From positions 186,001-250,000 of the forward strand of contig JALBYF010000010.1 in assembly GCA_023212725.1 (NCBI GenBank): a stretch of DNA of 64,000 nucleotides, in the 5' to 3' direction. Made by a program: the position numbers and the translations under genes. Below are positions 51,882 through 61,628 of this stretch, piece by piece; position 1 is the first letter of the stretch, and the number at the start of each line of letters is the position of its first letter. Under the pieces are notes generated by a model, which saw only the letters and a list, made by a program, of their open reading frames with translations, did no database searches and was not told the origin of the DNA. This DNA comes from Tranzscheliella williamsii. Its lineage: Eukaryota; Basidiomycota; Ustilaginomycetes; Ustilaginales; Ustilaginaceae.

Positions 51882-52400
51882 CTATTCGTTGATCTTGGCC
51901 AGGATCTCCGAGTCTCGGATCAGAAGGTATTCCTGTGGGGAAGGGATAAGCCGGACGACAACGAAGAAGAGACGAGGATCAGTATCGGAAAAGGATAGAC
52001 GAGGGTAGGGCAAGGGACGCGGTGGGTGGTGGGGTGGTAGACTTACATCTTCGCCGACCTTGATTGAGTTGCCGCCCCAGCTGGGGAGGAGGACCTTGTC
52101 GCCGTTCTTGACCGAGGTGGGGACGACGTTGCCGTCCTTGTCGGGGGCGCCTGGGCCGGTGGCGATGACGCTGGCCTCGGGGAGGGGCGAGGAGGCGACG
52201 GACGAGGGCAGGAAGAGGCCAGTGGCGGTCTTCGTCTCGGGCTTGAAGCGTTGCACCAGCACGCGGTCCAGCAGCGGGACCACGGACTTGATCGAGCGGA
52301 TGGTGGACTGGGTAGCCTGTCGCGCAAAACAGCCCACGTCAGCGACACCTACAATCACACCAAGCGATCCTGCCTGACGCTACACTACTCTACTTACCAT
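51882..52400 (-). CDS. HSP10: Mitochondrial 10-kDa chaperonin (GroES/cpn10), two introns
   Basis: 107 residues from three exons: 52400-52398 (the ATG codon alone), 52316-52047 and 51932-51882. Intron 1 (52397-52317) begins GTAAGT right after the initiator ATG; intron 2 (52046-51933) splits KVGED from EYLLIRDSEILAKINE. The protein reads MATQSTIRSIKSVVPLLDRV..., with the mobile-loop region KTATGLFLPSS, the roof-loop region and the conserved GDKVLLPSWGG. Family members are 95-110 residues. It caps the Hsp60 ring in the mitochondrial matrix. It faces HSP60 head-to-head (start codons 920 bp apart) and converges on ARP10, with 161 bp between stop codons. Confidence 0.95.
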
Positions 52401-53320
52401 GTTGGTGGATAACAAACGTGGAGGACAAAGACAACGGAAGCTGGATGGTGGTGGGCACAGAGATGGAGCGAGCAGACGGGCCGGCTCTGAAAGCGGTGCC
52501 AGGAAGAATCAATCCAATTCCCACTCTCACACCACGCCAGCCAGCCTTTCTCTCGGAACCCGGAGAAGAGCAGCAAAAAAGCCGCTTCTCGCAGAAAGCA
52601 AAGCCCCAGCCACCGCTCTCATCTTGCCGGTAGAGAAGGCGTCTGCCCGACAGCGCAGCGCGGCCAGGGCAGATGCGGCCGCCTGGAACGTTCGAGAGGG
52701 AATCAGGAATAGGAATGCCTTTCTATTCCTGCTCGCCTGAGCTGTCCGCCCCTGCCAACGGTGGAATCGGGGCCACGGCCAACTACGCTGCCAAGGGTCG
52801 TGATCGAATACAAATCCTCGCTATCTTGGAAGCCTTCGAAGGTGGCAGAACAATTGCAGAACAGCTCGCCGGGATCGAACTTTGTAATCCCACTTTCACA
52901 ACTCCCCTTGTCCACGTACGCTTTTCAACTTTGACTGTAGACTGCGACTAAGGAAATGCTTAGTAAGAGGAGAATCGTAGCAAATCGCAATACTAAGCCG
53001 CCAAAGAAGAAAGTATAACGCGAGAAATCCACTTTTCCGAGCCTTTTTTTTGCCTTTCTGTAAGCCGGAGAAGCTTTGCAGGCCAATCAGCAGGCAGACG
53101 GCTCAGCTACAGTAGTACGGCTGCGCTTCACTTGTCCGCCCCGGCAAGGCGGCGATGATGGTCACAGGGCCAGTGTGGAAGAAGGGCCGTGGCCCTTATT
53201 TGCTCGCGCTTGCTTCCTCTTCGCCCCAACCATCTCTTCTTTCATCCGTAACGCCGCACACCGTACAAGAAGCAGTCGGTTGTCTCTTGTTCGTTTCCCG
53301 TCTATCATCCGTTCGTGCAG
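52401..53320. promoter_or_regulatory. Shared divergent promoter of HSP10 and HSP60
   Basis: 920 bp between the two start codons. It contains a CCAAT box, the palindrome CCTTCGAAGG (52833-52842) and A/T-rich tracts near 53041-53050. I could not find a clean three-unit heat-shock element by eye. No gene is called inside. Confidence 0.55.
53083..53087 (+). promoter_or_regulatory. CCAAT box upstream of HSP60
   Basis: CCAATCAG, a good HAP/NF-Y-type site, lies 238 bp upstream of the HSP60 ATG. HAP complexes regulate many fungal mitochondrial genes. Function is inferred from sequence only. Confidence 0.4.
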
Positions 53321-53659
53321 ATGTCGCTTCTTCGAAACGCTGCCGCCCCGGCCAGGCAAGCTGCTAAGCAGCAGCAGGCTCGCTCCTTCTCCACCTCTCT
53401 TGTCAACCAGGCGCACAAGGAGGTCAAGTTCAGCAACGATGGGAGAGCTGCTATGCTCAACGGTGTCAACCTTCTGGCCAATGCCGTCTCGGTTACCCTT
53501 GGCCCCAAGGGTCGCAACGTGATCATCGAGCAGCCTTTTGGCGGTCCCAAGATCACCAAGGACGGTGTCACGGTCGCCAAGTCGATCACTCTCAAGGACA
53601 AGTTTGAGAACCTCGGCGCTCGCCTCGTCCAGGATGTCGCCAACAAGACCAACGAGGTG

Positions 53660-53697
<38 letters not shown>

Positions 53698-55069
53698 CGC
53701 CATCTACGCCGAGGGTGTCAAGAACGTCGCTGCCGGTTGCAACCCCATGGACCTCCGACGGGGTGTCCAGGCCGGTGTCGACGCCGTCATCCAGTTCCTC
53801 GAGGCCAACAAGCGCGCCGTCACCACCTCGGAGGAGATTGCTCAGGTCGCCACCATCTCGGCCAACGGCGACAAGCACGTCGGTCAACTGATCGCCACCG
53901 CCATGGAAAAGGTCGGCAAGGAGGGCGTCATCACCGTCAAGGAGGGCAAGACCCTCGAGGACGAAATCGAAATCACCGAAGGCATGCGATTCGACCGAGG
54001 CTACATCTCTCCCTACTTTATCACCGACGTCAAGACCGCCAAGGTCGAATTCGAGAAGCCCCTGATCCTCCTCTCGGAGAAGAAGATCTCTGCGCTTCAG
54101 GACATCCTCCCGTCGCTCGAAGCCGCTGCCCAGCAGCGCCGACCGCTTCTGATCATTGCCGAGGACATTGATGGCGAGGCTCTTGCCGCCTGCATCCTTA
54201 ACAAGCTGCGAGGCCAGCTCCAGGTCGCCGCCGTCAAGGCCCCCGGCTTTGGTGACAACCGAAAGAGCATCCTTGGCGATCTTGGCATTCTTACCGGCGG
54301 TCAGGTCTTTTCGGATGAGCTCGAGATCAAGCTCGAGCGTGCTACCCCCGAGATGCTCGGTACCACGGGCGCCGTGACAATCACCAAGGAGGACACCATC
54401 TTCCTCAACGGCGATGGCGACAAGGACCGTCTCGCTCAGCGATGCGAGCAGATCCGATCCGCTATCAACGACAGCACCACTTCCGAGTACGACCGAACCA
54501 AGCTGCAGGAGCGACTTGCCAAGCTCAGCGGTGGTGTCGCCGTGATCAAGGTCGGTGGCTCCTCGGAAGTGGAGGTGGGCGAGAAGAAGGACCGGTACGA
54601 CGATGCGCTCAACGCGACCCGCGCCGCCGTCGAAGCCGGTGTCCTGCCCGGCGGTGGTGTGGCGCTGCTCAAGGCTTCGCTCTCGCTCGGCAGCGTTGAG
54701 ACGGCCAACTTTGACCAGCAGCTCGGTATCTCGATGCTCAAGGCCGCTCTGACCCGACCCGCCCGAACGATTGTTGAAAATGCCGGTGAGGAGGGATCCG
54801 TCGTTGTCGGTCGCCTGCTGGAGAACCCGGGCGACTTCAACTACGGCTACGATGCCTCGGTCGGTGAATACAAGGATATGATCGCCGCCGGTATCCTCGA
54901 CCCCTTGAAGGTAGTCAAGACCGCCCTTCAAGACGCCTCTGGTGTCGCCTCACTGCTCACCACCAGCGAGTGCTGCATCGTCGACGCGCCCGAGGAGAAG
55001 GGCGCCAGCCCCATGGGTGGCATGGGCGGCATGGGCGGTATGGGCGGCATGGGTGGCATGGGCTTCTAA
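53321..55069 (+). CDS. HSP60: Mitochondrial 60-kDa chaperonin (GroEL/cpn60)
   Basis: 582 residues, intronless. The presequence [20 protein letters not shown], ending before FSTSLVNQ, is Arg-rich. The mature part has the ATP-site segments VTLGPKGRN and DGVTVAKSI with [15 protein letters not shown], the apical domain ([17 protein letters not shown]), and the C-terminal equatorial part ([23 protein letters not shown]). It ends in the GGM repeats typical of cpn60. It folds imported matrix proteins with Hsp10, its divergent neighbour. Arginine is read mainly from CGA and CGC. A GTG two codons upstream is in frame but the ATG fits best; a CAG directly before it could be a 5' UTR splice acceptor. 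The codon-end switch seen in other genes is absent. Confidence 0.98.
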
Positions 55070-55315
55070 ACGGCACCCCTCTCCACTCGGCTCTCAATGC
55101 GTCTGCCACCAAGCCGACCCCACCCACCTCCAAAAAGGACCAGCTGATCCTCTCATCGAATCACCTCGCTGCATTTCATCGCTCTGTATTTCAATAGTAT
55201 TCCCTTGCTTCTTCCCTATCCCTCACGCAAGTTTGTGACGACCGTACAACGTAGAGATCTCACCACTCCGCACATCCCAAGCGCAAGCATGCCGCTGTAT
55301 GTGACAAGGTCGAGA

Positions 55316-56092
55316 TTAGTGTTGCTGGGAGGGGCCTGGCGTGGTGGGTGGGCGCGGTTGGCGAGACTTGAGCCACTCCTTGGCGCGGGCGAGGCGCTCG
55401 CGCTTCTTGCGTGCTAGTGCGCCTTCCCGCTCCGTGTCGGACTCGCTGTCGGTGTTGGGGTAGTTGACGAGCGGTGCGGGGGTGGTTGAGGGTATTGGCG
55501 GTGGTGGCGGTGCTGGGGGATGTGGGCTGGGGGTTTTGGGTGTGGGAGTGGGTGATTGGGCTTCGAGGGCGGCGAGGCGCGTGTCGCGCTGGAGGTCGCG
55601 GTGGCGGCGGTGGGTGGAGCGGACGAGGGCGGCGGCCTCGGTGTCGGAGAGGTAGAAGAGGTCTTCCGTGTCGCTGGCGAGGTCAGACCAGCCGTCGGTA
55701 TCGTGGGGTGTGGCGGCGCCGCGCTCCGGCGGCCACGGCAGCGCGTCCAGCAGATGCACCGCGTCGTACCGGTCCGTCCAGACCGCGTGCGTCCGCGTCC
55801 CCGCCCGCCCCTCCCACCGCACCACACCCCCTCCTTCCTCCCCCCGCTCTTCCCCCCGCCGCCTCAGCTCCACCTCGTACCCCACCACCCAGAGCTCTCC
55901 ACCCCCCACTCCCGCAGCATCACCCCGCCCCGCCAGCTCGTCCGCATGGAACACATCTCCCCCTCCCGCTCCCCCTCCCCCTCCACTGCTACGAGCCCGC
56001 TTGCCCCGCCGCCGCATAGCTGCGCCTCCAATCGCCATACTACCGTGGCAGCGCTTTTTGTTGGAGCGTCGGTGGTTGGGGCGGCAAGGCAT
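55316..56092 (-). CDS. Unrecognised basic protein, 258 residues
   Basis: I do not recognise a family. The product starts with a basic, Gly-rich stretch ([16 protein letters not shown]), then a possible folded part ([60 protein letters not shown]), a Pro-rich linker and a basic helical end ([20 protein letters not shown]). Evidence that it is real: the frame shows the same switch from G- to C-ending codons near its 3' end as other genes here, and it is placed divergently 164 bp from MAGO. An alternative ATG at 56038 has a better context (A at -3). A nuclear role is possible from the basic composition but not shown. Confidence 0.55.
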   Translation of the reverse strand: MPCRPNHRRSNKKRCHGSMAIGGAAMRRRGKRARSSGGGGGAGGGDVFHADELAGRGDAAGVGGGELWVVGYEVELRRRGEERGEEGGGVVRWEGRAGTRTHAVWTDRYDAVHLLDALPWPPERGAATPHDTDGWSDLASDTEDLFYLSDTEAAALVRSTHRRHRDLQRDTRLAALEAQSPTPTPKTPSPHPPAPPPPPIPSTTPAPLVNYPNTDSESDTEREGALARKKRERLARAKEWLKSRQPRPPTTPGPSQQH

Positions 56093-56256
56093 CCCATTCG
56101 GCCGGCTGCGCGTCCACCCCCGGAAAACTCCACTCCGAGTCCCGAGCCCCGCTTTGTGATTTCTCTTTCGAAACCGCTCTGCTGCGAATGTCGGCGACCT
56201 CCCACCTCACCACAGACAGGGCAGCGATTCGAGATCCTCCGGACTGCATCTCGGCG

Positions 56257-57023
56257 ATGTCAGACTTTTACGTTCGGTACTAGTAAGTGTGACGGCAGTG
56301 GCGGCAGTGGCGTGCTGAGTGGGACGAGAGCTGAGACGCGGTTGCGCCGGGACAGTACGGGGCACCAGGGGCGGCACGGGCACGAGTTCCTCGAATTCGA
56401 GTACAGCCGCGGGCGGCTGCGGTATGCGAACAACAGCAACTACCGGAACGACAGTCTGATCCGCAAGGAGGGTAAGTGGCGATGTGACTCGGTGTCGAGG
56501 TGCGGATACTGACGCGCGGCGCTCCGCGGATCCCTTCGCAGTATGGATCAGCCCGCTGATGGTCGCCGAGCTGAAACGCATCGTCGAGGACAGCGAAATC
56601 ATGCGCGAGGACGACGCCGCCTGGCCAAAGAAGAACGTCGTCGGCCGCCAGGAGCTCGAAATCCGCCTCGGCAGCGAACACATCTCGTTCGAGGTAGGTC
56701 GATTCGGCTGCCGCGCCCGCTTGCGCTTGTCTTCGCTGACACGTTCCACTCCCCTGCGCGCTCTCGCCGCGCCGCTCCGTCGTGCAGACCGCCAAGATCG
56801 GCTCGTTGGTCGACGTACAGGCCAGCGACGACCCAGAGGGCCTTCGCGTCATGTACTACCTCGTGCAGGACCTCAAGGTGAGCAACCCTGCCGCGCCGCA
56901 CCTCTGCCCACCCAAGACATCCCGCTGACCCCCGTTCGTTGCCTCCTGCTCCCCCCCACGACGTCGCAGTGCCTCATATTCAGCCTCATCGCCCTGCACT
57001 TCAAGATCAAGCCGATCGCTTGA
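56257..57023 (+). CDS. MAGO: Mago nashi, exon-junction-complex core protein, four introns
   Basis: Five exons: 56257-56282, 56356-56471, 56542-56693, 56788-56877 and 56970-57023. The introns (73, 70, 94 and 92 nt) have GTAAG, GTAAG, GTAGG and GTGAG donors and CAG acceptors. The spliced 145-residue protein reads [14 protein letters not shown]..., with [70 protein letters not shown] and the end FKIKPIA, matching Mago along its whole length (usually 146-150). With Y14 it clamps eIF4A3 on spliced mRNA. Four introns in 438 coding bases contrast with the mostly intronless neighbours. Single short exons do not reveal the gene; it appears only after splicing. Confidence 0.96.
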
Positions 57024-58832
57024 GCCCCCCCCGCCCGTCTCCCCTCCGCTGCCTTCTGTACTCTGTCTCTGTCCCTTCCGACTCGGCTTCGGGCACGCAA
57101 TGTAACAACACTATTCGATACAGAGTCTGCCAGTATCCCCCGTTCGCCTCTCTTTCTGACAGTCGTGGCAAAGGGCTCAAGAGGGGGAGGGGGCTACGCC
57201 TATAGCCAACGTAGGGGCTATACTTTCGTGGGTCAAAATAACGCGAAAATGGCGAGATAAATCGGCTCGCTAATTCCGGTTGAAAACACAACGCTGCCCA
57301 CTCGAGTCTAACAGCGGTCTAGACCCTTTTGTAGTTGTTAAGGCGGCCGTACCGATGCAGCATCTCCATCGGGGTGTTGCTTATCCGAACACGCGACGCG
57401 TCGCTGCAACGGCAAGATGTGACAATAGCGCTGCCCCATGTTTCAAATCACACACGCACGGTCTCGACCGTCTCATTCCGTTTCTGACTCTATGCAATCA
57501 CAATCCCAATTGCGATAACAATCACATTTCTACAGCAGCGGCGTCTCTGGCATGGTCGCTCTGCGGAACATCCGTCGAGTGGGAGAAGCGACAGATGCGG
57601 TTCCAGGCGCTGAGTCGAGGCAGCCATCTCCCGCCGCCGCGCACCATCACCTGTGCTGCGTCGGACGACGTTGGGGGAGGCTCGACGGGGGAGGGGATCG
57701 TCGTCTCCGGTGCGCGCGCTCTGAAGGATGTCTGCTGTTTTTCTGTTTGCTCCTTCTCCCGAGCCTTGTTTTCGAGGGCAGCGGTATGGCTTGTAGTCGG
57801 CGCAAGGACGAGTTGTAGTGCGGCGAGTCCAAGGTGCAGCTGCAATAGTAAATTGTGATATCCCAGAAGAGCGACGTGGCGGGCGCAAGCCGAGTCAAAG
57901 CGCAAGAATGCAATGCACACACGCACGCAGTCACACTAGTCACAGTTGCCAGTTGCGAGTTGAGCTTGCAAAGCGTGACTGCTGTGGAATTCGACTGGCT
58001 ACTGTCGCTGTGACTGTCGCTCGAAACCAACACTTTTTCTTCCGCGTCTCGGCCCAGTCCAGGGCGCTGCTGTCTGGCCGCGCACCAAACCTTGCGAGCA
58101 CGGCGCTTTCTCGATCGGCGCGCTTCCGTGGCCAGCCGCCCAGGTAGCCTGCCAAATTCCTCTCGTCCCGTTCCAGCCAGCGCGCCAAGTCCAACACTTG
58201 GCCCCCCATCGCCTCCCTGATCACCACCATACCCCATCCACCCGCGCCCTCTACACCTACCCCTCCCCACCCTCTTCACCTACCCTTCACCCACAGCCTC
58301 GGCCCCTTCGGCAAGGTTCGTCAACACACATTTCTCAACTGTAAGAATCCTGTGGGGATCGTCCGTGGGCAAATCGTGGCGGTCGCCGAGTCGAGTCTTT
58401 TTGACTGGGACGGTTGCGCCCATCAACGAAGGCGCCGCGTTTTCCGATATCGAGCAGGGTATCCGTGCCACAGTATGAACAAGGACGGAGCGCATGTCCC
58501 CATTTCGCACCTCCGTACGCCGGCGCACCGCTTCAGTATGACTCGGCTACCGCTGTCGCTACCTGGAGCAGCTGCGCACCGTGGCCCAGCAAAGGCACGA
58601 GTGCACCCTGGCAGCTTGCTACCCGCTCTGCTGATGTGCCGTGCTCGCCGATGGCTGTAGCCACTCTGTCGGTGTTGCGAGCAAACGTGGCGAACGTTTC
58701 GCTGCGCAGTGAAGAAAGCCCGCCTTTCTTTCGTCGGTTCTCGATTGTTGACATGCTGCCTCTTTCCACCCCATGTCGTCACACAGTCTACCACCTTTTC
58801 TCCCTGTTTTTCAAGCCTAAGACGTTGACAAG
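57024..58832. other. Intergenic region MAGO / beta-tubulin, no gene seen
   Basis: About 1.8 kb. Open frames on both strands are low-complexity and lack codon character. A TCTAACA heptamer sits at 57307-57313. The region should hold the TUB promoter and 5' UTR; the last 500 bp are pyrimidine-rich. A small RNA or spliced gene cannot be excluded. Confidence 0.45.
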
Positions 58833-60289
58833 ATGAGAGAGATCGGTAAGTACGGGCTCAGGTCGCCACACGATCTGCGAAGCGATGAAGCCCAGGATTC
58901 TAACATCGTAAGAGGGCATCTTCGCTTCTCCATCCTTGTTCGATCCTCACAGTTCATCTCCAGACCGGTCAGTGTGGTAACCAGGTTGGTACCAAGTTCT
59001 GGGAGGTGCTTTCGGATGAGCACGGCATCGACCCTAACGGTAACTACATTGGCACCACCGATGACCAACTCGCCCGGATCAACGTTTACTACAACGAGGC
59101 CGCTGGCAACAAGTATGTGCCTCGTGCCGTTCTCGTGGATCTGGAGCCCGGTACCATGGACTCGACCCGATCTGGCCCGCTCGGTGGCCTTTTCCGACCC
59201 GACAACTACGTCTTTGGTCAGTCCGGTGCCGGTAACAACTGGGCCAAGGGTCATTACACCGAAGGTGCTGAGCTCGTCGACTCGGTCCTCGATGTCGTTC
59301 GAAAGGAGGCCGAAAACTGTGACATGCTCCAGGGCTTCCAGATCACCCACTCGCTCGGTGGTGGTACCGGTGCCGGTATGGGTACGCTCTTGATCTCCAA
59401 GATCCGAGAGGAGTTCCCCGACCGAATGATGGCCACCTTCTCTGTGCTTCCCTCGCCCAAGGTCTCGGACACGGTCGTTGAGCCTTACAACGCCACTCTC
59501 TCGGTTCATCAGCTTGTGGAGAACTCGGACGAGACCTTCTGTATCGACAACGAAGCGCTCTACAACATCTGCTTCAAGACGCTCAAGCTCAACGCGCCCA
59601 CCTACGGAGATCTCAACCACCTCGTTTCTCTGGTCATGTCCGGTGTCACCACATGCCTCCGATTCCCCGGTCAGCTCAACTCGGACCTGAGGAAGCTGGC
59701 CGTCAACATGGTTCCCTTCCCCCGACTCCACTTTTTCATGGTTGGCTTTTCGCCTCTCACCGCCCGAGGCTCGCAGTCCTACCGGGCTGTGACCATCCCC
59801 GAGATCACCCAGCAGGCCTTTGACAGCAAGAACATGATGACTGCCTGCGACACGCGACTGGGACGATACCTCACCTGCGCCGCCTACTTCCGAGGCAAGG
59901 TCTCGATGAAGGATGTCGAGGACCAGATGCAGACGTTCCAGCAGAAGCACTCGACCCAGTTTGTCGAGTGGATCCCCAACAATGTCCAGACGGCTCAGTG
60001 TGATATTCCCCCGCGCGGCCTCAAGATGTCGGTCACCTTTATCGGCAACTCGACCGCCATCCAGGACGTCTTTAAGCGAATTGCCGAGCAGTTCTCCGCC
60101 ATGTTCAAGCGTAAGGCCTTCTTGCACTGGTACACTGGCGAAGGTATGGACGAGATGGAGTTCACCGAGGCCGAATCGAACTTGCAGGACCTGATTGCCG
60201 AGTACCAGCAGTACCAGGACGCTTCTGCCATGGACGAGGAGCTCGAGGGCGAGTACATTGAGGAGGAGGAGGAGCTCGTCCAGGAGTAG
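58833..60289 (+). CDS. TUB2: Beta-tubulin, one intron
   Basis: Exon 1 58833-58845, intron 58846-58952 (107 nt, GTAAGT...CACAG, with branch-like TCTAACA at 58899-58905), exon 2 58953-60289. The intron interrupts codon 5 (MREI|V), giving [20 protein letters not shown]. 449 residues. The autoregulatory MREI start, the [10 protein letters not shown] nucleotide loop and an acidic tail rich in Glu are all present. Benzimidazole-site residues are Y50, A165, F167, E198, F200 and L240, the forms found in sensitive fungi. 12 of 19 arginines are encoded by CGA by my count. One intron only is few for a basidiomycete beta-tubulin. Confidence 0.98.
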
Positions 60290-61628
60290 ATGCACCGCGA
60301 CGTGTGTGAGAGACAGACTCACGGACAAGGCCCGCAGCGCGCCCCTCCCAGCCGCCCCCACTGCCGATGCCGAGGTAGGTGCAGCTCAGACGCCAGGACC
60401 GCGGAAGCGTCTTGGTCTGCTCGTCGCATCTCCTCTTTGTCGGCACCTTAAGCCAGAAAAGGGCGCTGCGCTCGGCTTTGTTCTTGTCTGTCCTCTCGAC
60501 CGGGTTGGAGACCGGCTTCCCCCCGATGCTATCTGTTGCGTGAATGTCCGACGACCTGTTGGCCCACATACACTCGGCGCTGTCTCTGCTGGTGTATGTC
60601 GGCTCCTGAAATACCTAATTCCCTGCCAAACGAGTGACTCGGACGCCGGTGCGGATCAATTGTGGCTGACGGGCGGGCTGTCAGCCCTCAACAGTGATCT
60701 GTGGGGTTGAGCTGGGTTGATTCACGGCGCGGGAAGCTGGAGTCAAACAACTGTTAGGGCGGGGAGGGGTCGAGCTCTGGCGGAGTGCAGCTTTCACACA
60801 TCTGCAAGGCGAGAATGACCGCTTGCGGAGGACGAAGCGGTCGCCAGGGAGCCAGACGAGACCGTGGCGCTCGACCCCACAAAGCGTCGAGCGGGCGCGG
60901 TTCGCAGCGAGGGCAGGCTGCTAAGAAGACTAAGGATGCGCTACTCGCGTCGTCGAATATTCGCCTCGCCGTTGGCGGCTTCTTTCACACTTGGCCACGC
61001 CGGAGTGCTGCAAGCATGCGTCGTCGTGCCCACCGCCTGCAGCCCAACTTGAATTTGGGATCGCTCAAGGCGGCCTACCTTTTCCCGCCGCCCAGGTCCA
61101 ACGTGCATGCCATCCGCACGCCTCTACGCTCGAGCTCAGACCGCCATCAAGCGGTTCCTCGCCTGCCGTTGAACGTCGCTCCCGCTTTGCGTGGCCTCGC
61201 TTGGCTGCGTGTCTTCCATTGGCTCCCCGACTTCCCATCCTTCTTCCTCCTAGCCGCCGTCCCCCTCCTTGCTGCCGACCAAACATCTCTCGCTCCTCTT
61301 GCCCCGCGCTCCCGTCAGCCTGTCTTCCTTCTTGCGAACCCCGCTCCTTTTCGTCTACGCTCTTCACCCCGCCCCTTCCGCTTCTTCTAAAGCTTAAGGG
61401 TCGCCCCCTCCCCACTCTCGTTCTCTCCATCCCCGTCACCCATCCAGTAGTCACTCCCGCCGTCGCTTGCGCACAGCTCGTACACAGGCGGCCCACACGC
61501 TTCAGGCTCGCACGCGGTTTCATCGACCCCCGCTTCGTCCTGGCTGGATCGCGCGCTGAAGCCCAAGCCCAGTCCAAGCCCTGCCCAAGCCCGAGCTGTT
61601 CGTAGCCGCTTACAGGTCCCGAGCAACA
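60290..61628. other. Intergenic region beta-tubulin / YPP1, no gene seen
   Basis: About 1.3 kb of tubulin 3' UTR and YPP1 promoter/5' UTR, becoming pyrimidine-rich towards 61620. Open frames here have no protein character. Confidence 0.5.

Noticed and set aside
52869..52880. CCGGGATCGAAC resembling a tRNA T-arm
   Set aside because: No pairing T-stem, acceptor or anticodon arm can be formed on either strand.
52401..53320. Heat-shock elements in the HSP10/HSP60 promoter
   Set aside because: I found only imperfect GAA/TTC spacings (for example near 53070 and 52830), not a clean alternating three-unit element.
53162..54931. 589-codon open frame antisense to HSP60
   Set aside because: It mirrors HSP60 codons and has no family similarity. 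The HSP60 strand is certain.
57647..58279. 210-codon minus-strand frame between MAGO and tubulin
   Set aside because: Composition is Arg/Ser/Cys noise with no codon signature or domain.
58817..60361. 514-codon open frame antisense to beta-tubulin
   Set aside because: Codon-bias shadow of the tubulin gene.
60991..61605. 204-codon plus-strand frame upstream of YPP1
   Set aside because: Pro/Ser/Arg-rich pyrimidine-tract translation; more likely promoter and 5' UTR of YPP1.
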